Positions 5,788-7,644 of a stretch of DNA of 7,644 bases are shown here, in pieces; within the stretch, counting starts at the first letter, position 1; every line of letters starts with the position of its first letter. This DNA is from Candidatus Altarchaeota archaeon (GTDB lineage: Archaea > Altiarchaeota > Altiarchaeia > IMC4 > SCGC-AAA252-I15). The DNA lies in contig JAPKXP010000071.1 in assembly GCA_026394745.1 (NCBI GenBank), positions 1 to 7,644 of the forward strand, written 5' to 3'. Below the pieces are notes generated by a model. It made no database searches and had not been told where the DNA came from. It saw nothing but the letters and a program-made list of their open reading frames with translations. The translations under genes were made by a program, and so were the position numbers.

Positions 5788-7059
5788 ATGAGGCACAGCA
5801 AACAAGTTTTACTAGCTTTATCTGTCGGGATTATCGTCTTTATGAGCGGATGTACTGTTGAATTCCTTGGAGCGAAGGTTGAACTGCCAATCGGAGAAAG
5901 CAGCACGACGACTGTAACAACGCCGTTCTGCAGACCGCCGTACATGCAAATTGGGAACGAGTGTTGCCTGGACCGCAACAGGAACGGAATCTGCGACAGC
6001 GATGAAGGCACCACAGGCGATGAGACCGGCACCACACAGCCCGCGGGCGTAACCCAGACTACCATTGCAGGCGGCGCCACAACGCCGACTACAGTTCCTT
6101 CAGGAGCCACTCAAACCACGCTGCCGGCTACAGCGACGACACAACCAGCCTCACCGACGACGACCCACTCGGTATCACCAACTACTACCCTTGAGGAGGA
6201 GACTGAATCTTCGACAACAACCATTGCCGCAGCTTCACCAACCACTACCATAGCAGCTTCCCCAACGACTACCCTGCATGCAGCCACCACAACGACGGTT
6301 GCCGCAGGCCCGATGGGCGGCGGAAGCACGACAACGACGCTTAAAGCTTGCTCTAACATACTCATGCCCTCGTCACAGACTTCATGCAACAAGGGCGCCT
6401 GCAGTCTAGGATACAAGTGTACCTTCCACGGGGAATACATAAAGCCCAAGTGCACGTGCGAATGGGTTGGATTCCACATCGTAACCACAACAACGCTGTT
6501 CAGTTTCTCAGGGCCATGCGGCGATATGGCGTTTGGCTTATGCGGCATGGGCACATGCCCTACAGGAAAATACTGCGCAACCAAATACAGCAGCGGATGG
6601 ATTCCAACGCCGATAGGGTGTGAATGCAAGACATCATCGACCACGACTACGACCCTCGGAGGGCCCCACATAACGCTTTGCGTTGGCGTGACGCTGCCTG
6701 GCGCTGGAGTCATCGTCAACACCTGTACGATATCCTCCTCGCCAGCCTGCACGGGAACATGTTCCTCAGGCAAAATGTGTACCGCTCAGTTCACTACAAC
6801 CTGGATAGGCGGTATGCCGGTAATCACTCCAACGGGGTGCACGTGCGTCGCTGCATCTACAACTACCACCACGTTGCACGCGTCCACTATCGTGACCCTT
6901 AACCCTGGCTTGATTACAACTTGCGCAATTTCCTCGCCGCCTGCTTGCGGCGGGACTTGTTCCTCAGGAAAGGTATGTAGGACGCAGTATAAGACGACCT
7001 ATGTCGGCGGCATGCCTATTTTGACGCCGATAGGATGCTTCTGCGCTACTCCAGTGTAG
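5788..7059 (+). CDS. Lipoprotein B: mucin-like stalk with four six-cysteine modules
   Basis: A 423-residue paralogue of lipoprotein A. The signal peptide ends FMSGC, so C22 is the likely lipidated residue. Residues 48-73 repeat the CC/EF-hand-like domain (C48-RPP, GNECC, D62-R-N64-R-N66-G67-I-C69-D70-S-D-E73). A Thr/Pro/Ala-rich stalk (~74-186) contains SPTTT and TTTL units. Four Cys modules follow: C188-C224, C244-C280, C313-C353 and C379-C419, each with C-x2-G-x2-C in the middle and C-x-C at the end, and each preceded by a TTTTL linker. One extra cysteine, C298, precedes the third module. The protein ends four residues after the last module, without a membrane helix. Unlike A it has no N-x-S/T sequon. 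Start and promoter agree on the ATG at 5788. Function unknown; the architecture suggests a lipid-anchored stalk presenting disulfide-stabilised domains outside the cell. Confidence 0.88.
   Translation: MRHSKQVLLALSVGIIVFMSGCTVEFLGAKVELPIGESSTTTVTTPFCRPPYMQIGNECCLDRNRNGICDSDEGTTGDETGTTQPAGVTQTTIAGGATTPTTVPSGATQTTLPATATTQPASPTTTHSVSPTTTLEEETESSTTTIAAASPTTTIAASPTTTLHAATTTTVAAGPMGGGSTTTTLKACSNILMPSSQTSCNKGACSLGYKCTFHGEYIKPKCTCEWVGFHIVTTTTLFSFSGPCGDMAFGLCGMGTCPTGKYCATKYSSGWIPTPIGCECKTSSTTTTTLGGPHITLCVGVTLPGAGVIVNTCTISSSPACTGTCSSGKMCTAQFTTTWIGGMPVITPTGCTCVAASTTTTTLHASTIVTLNPGLITTCAISSPPACGGTCSSGKVCRTQYKTTYVGGMPILTPIGCFCATPV
5929..6006 (+). other. N-terminal CC/EF-hand-like motif of lipoprotein B
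   Basis: Encodes residues 48-73. The loop D-R-N-R-N-G-I-C-D-S-D-E has the same metal-ligand pattern as in lipoprotein A, and the same Cys at loop position 8 (C69), preceded by GNECC. Conservation between diverged paralogues suggests that the loop is functional. Confidence 0.6.
6007..6345 (+). repeat. Thr/Pro/Ala-rich stalk of lipoprotein B
   Basis: Encodes residues ~74-186. Units of SPTTT (four copies) and TTTL/TTTI alternate with Ala- and Gly-rich spacers. Composition differs from the stalk of A: more Ala and Pro, no Asn sequons. Low-complexity DNA built from ACN codons. Confidence 0.65.
6349..7044 (+). repeat. Four six-cysteine modules of lipoprotein B
   Basis: B1 is encoded at 6349-6459, B2 at 6517-6627, B3 at 6724-6846 and B4 at 6922-7044. 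Consensus: C-x(7-11)-C-x(3-4)-C-x2-G-x2-C-x(10-19)-C-x-C. B3 and B4 share SSP/SPP-AC-x-GTCSSGK and GGMP-x-x-TP before the terminal C-x-C, and have identical Cys spacing (7, 3, 5, 19, 1). TTTTL linkers separate the modules. Confidence 0.78.
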
Positions 7060-7093
7060 TTTGAAGCTTTCACGCAAATTGGATTCCAGCAGG

Positions 7094-7644
7094 ATGAATG
7101 AGGAGAGAATACTGTCTGCCCTGAAAGGCAGTTATCCCTCCCCTAAGGTCGAGCTATCGTACTCTAACCCGCTGGAGCTTCTCGTATCCACGATACTCTC
7201 CGCGCAGTGCACCGACCAGCGCGTCAACATCGTGACTAAAGGATTGTTCCGGAATTACCGTAGGGTCGAGGACTATGCGAACGCCGACCTGAAGGCTATC
7301 GAGCAGGAAATCAAGTCGACCGGCTTCTACCGCAACAAGGCCAGGAACATCAAGGTCGCAGCGCAGAAGATTCTTTCAGAATACGGCGGCGTTGTGCCGA
7401 AAACTATGGGTGAGCTCCTGACCCTTCCGGGCGTCGCGAGGAAGACCGCGAACATAGTTCTCACGGCAGGATACGGCATCGTAGAGGGCATAGCAGTCGA
7501 CACGCACGTGAAGAGGCTTTCATACCGGCTCGGCTTCACGAAAAACACGGACCCTGTCAAGATAGAGCAGGATTTGATAAAAATCATCCCCAAAAAGGAC
7601 TGGGGTACGGTGAACATGACGCTGGTTTTGCACGGCAGGCGCGT
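7094..7644 (+). CDS. nth: Endonuclease III (partial, runs off right edge)
   Basis: From the ATG at 7094, 183 codons are open to the edge. The protein is an endonuclease III of the HhH-GPD base-excision repair family, which removes oxidised pyrimidines and nicks abasic sites. Landmarks are LLVSTILSAQCTDQRVN (30-45), the helix-hairpin-helix LPGVARKTAN with catalytic Lys K117, and VDTHVKRL with catalytic Asp D136. K117 and D136 correspond to K120 and D138 of the E. coli enzyme. The window ends after LVLHGRR, just where the [4Fe-4S] cysteines normally begin, so the cluster cannot be checked. The start lies 34 bases after the stop of lipoprotein B. I see no good TATA box or Shine-Dalgarno sequence there, so transcription could be read-through or from a weak promoter. 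A housekeeping gene that probably marks the edge of the surface-protein locus. Confidence 0.95.
   Translation, partial: MNEERILSALKGSYPSPKVELSYSNPLELLVSTILSAQCTDQRVNIVTKGLFRNYRRVEDYANADLKAIEQEIKSTGFYRNKARNIKVAAQKILSEYGGVVPKTMGELLTLPGVARKTANIVLTAGYGIVEGIAVDTHVKRLSYRLGFTKNTDPVKIEQDLIKIIPKKDWGTVNMTLVLHGRR

Noticed and set aside
4800..6345. Repetitive DNA that might suggest a CRISPR array or tandem satellite
   Set aside because: The repeats are short, irregular and conserved only as protein (Thr codons vary); there are no constant-length repeats with spacers.
6111..6773. 220-codon open frame on the minus strand
   Set aside because: Also an antisense shadow of a Thr-rich and Cys-module region (lipoprotein B), with the same low-complexity Val runs and no independent start signals.

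Overview
The window looks archaeal. Most genes have an AT-rich TATA-like box about 25-35 bases before the start codon and no Shine-Dalgarno sequence, which implies leaderless or nearly leaderless mRNAs. One gene product begins with a class III (type IV pilin-like) signal, and the two lipoproteins carry Thr-rich stalks of repeated TTTL units. The class III signal and a set of mostly unrecognised surface proteins would suit a DPANN-type archaeon (Diapherotrites, Micrarchaeota or a related lineage). That placement is inference: no rRNA or ribosomal protein gene is present to fix the taxonomy.

Layout. On the minus strand at the left edge are the first codons of an unidentified gene (1-46) and, upstream of it, a secreted C-terminally anchored protein (56-829). 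A divergent promoter region (830-962) separates these from two plus-strand genes. The first encodes a 195-residue membrane-anchored pilin-like protein (963-1550). The second encodes a 627-residue protein with a canonical class III signal, a Cys-rich head and a large WDG...DHP ectodomain (1605-3488). Convergent to it are two minus-strand genes: a 121-residue cupin of the mannose-6-phosphate isomerase type (3501-3866) and an RDD-family membrane protein (3951-4394). They are separated by a GC-rich hairpin followed by a T-rich tract. A second divergent promoter region (4395-4505) leads to two tandem paralogous lipoproteins, called A (4506-5735) and B (5788-7059). The window ends inside an endonuclease III gene (7094 to the edge).

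How the genes may work together. Five proteins (56-829, 963-1550, 1605-3488, A and B) are predicted to be exported. They look like a cell-surface locus: pilin-like fibres or anchors plus lipid-anchored, probably glycosylated stalks that display small disulfide-rich modules. The cupin could supply an activated-sugar precursor for glycosylation, but this rests only on family and proximity. The RDD protein and endonuclease III have no evident link.

Most notable signals: (1) a six-cysteine module with core C-x2-G-x2-C and terminal C-x-C, present twice in lipoprotein A and four times in B, with conserved module order; (2) an EF-hand-like loop with a cysteine at loop position 8 near the N-terminus of both lipoproteins; (3) fusion of a class III pilin N-terminus to a WDG/DHP domain; (4) a degenerate pilin paralogue next to it with matching head-domain spacing. 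No tRNA, rRNA, CRISPR array or insertion sequence was seen.
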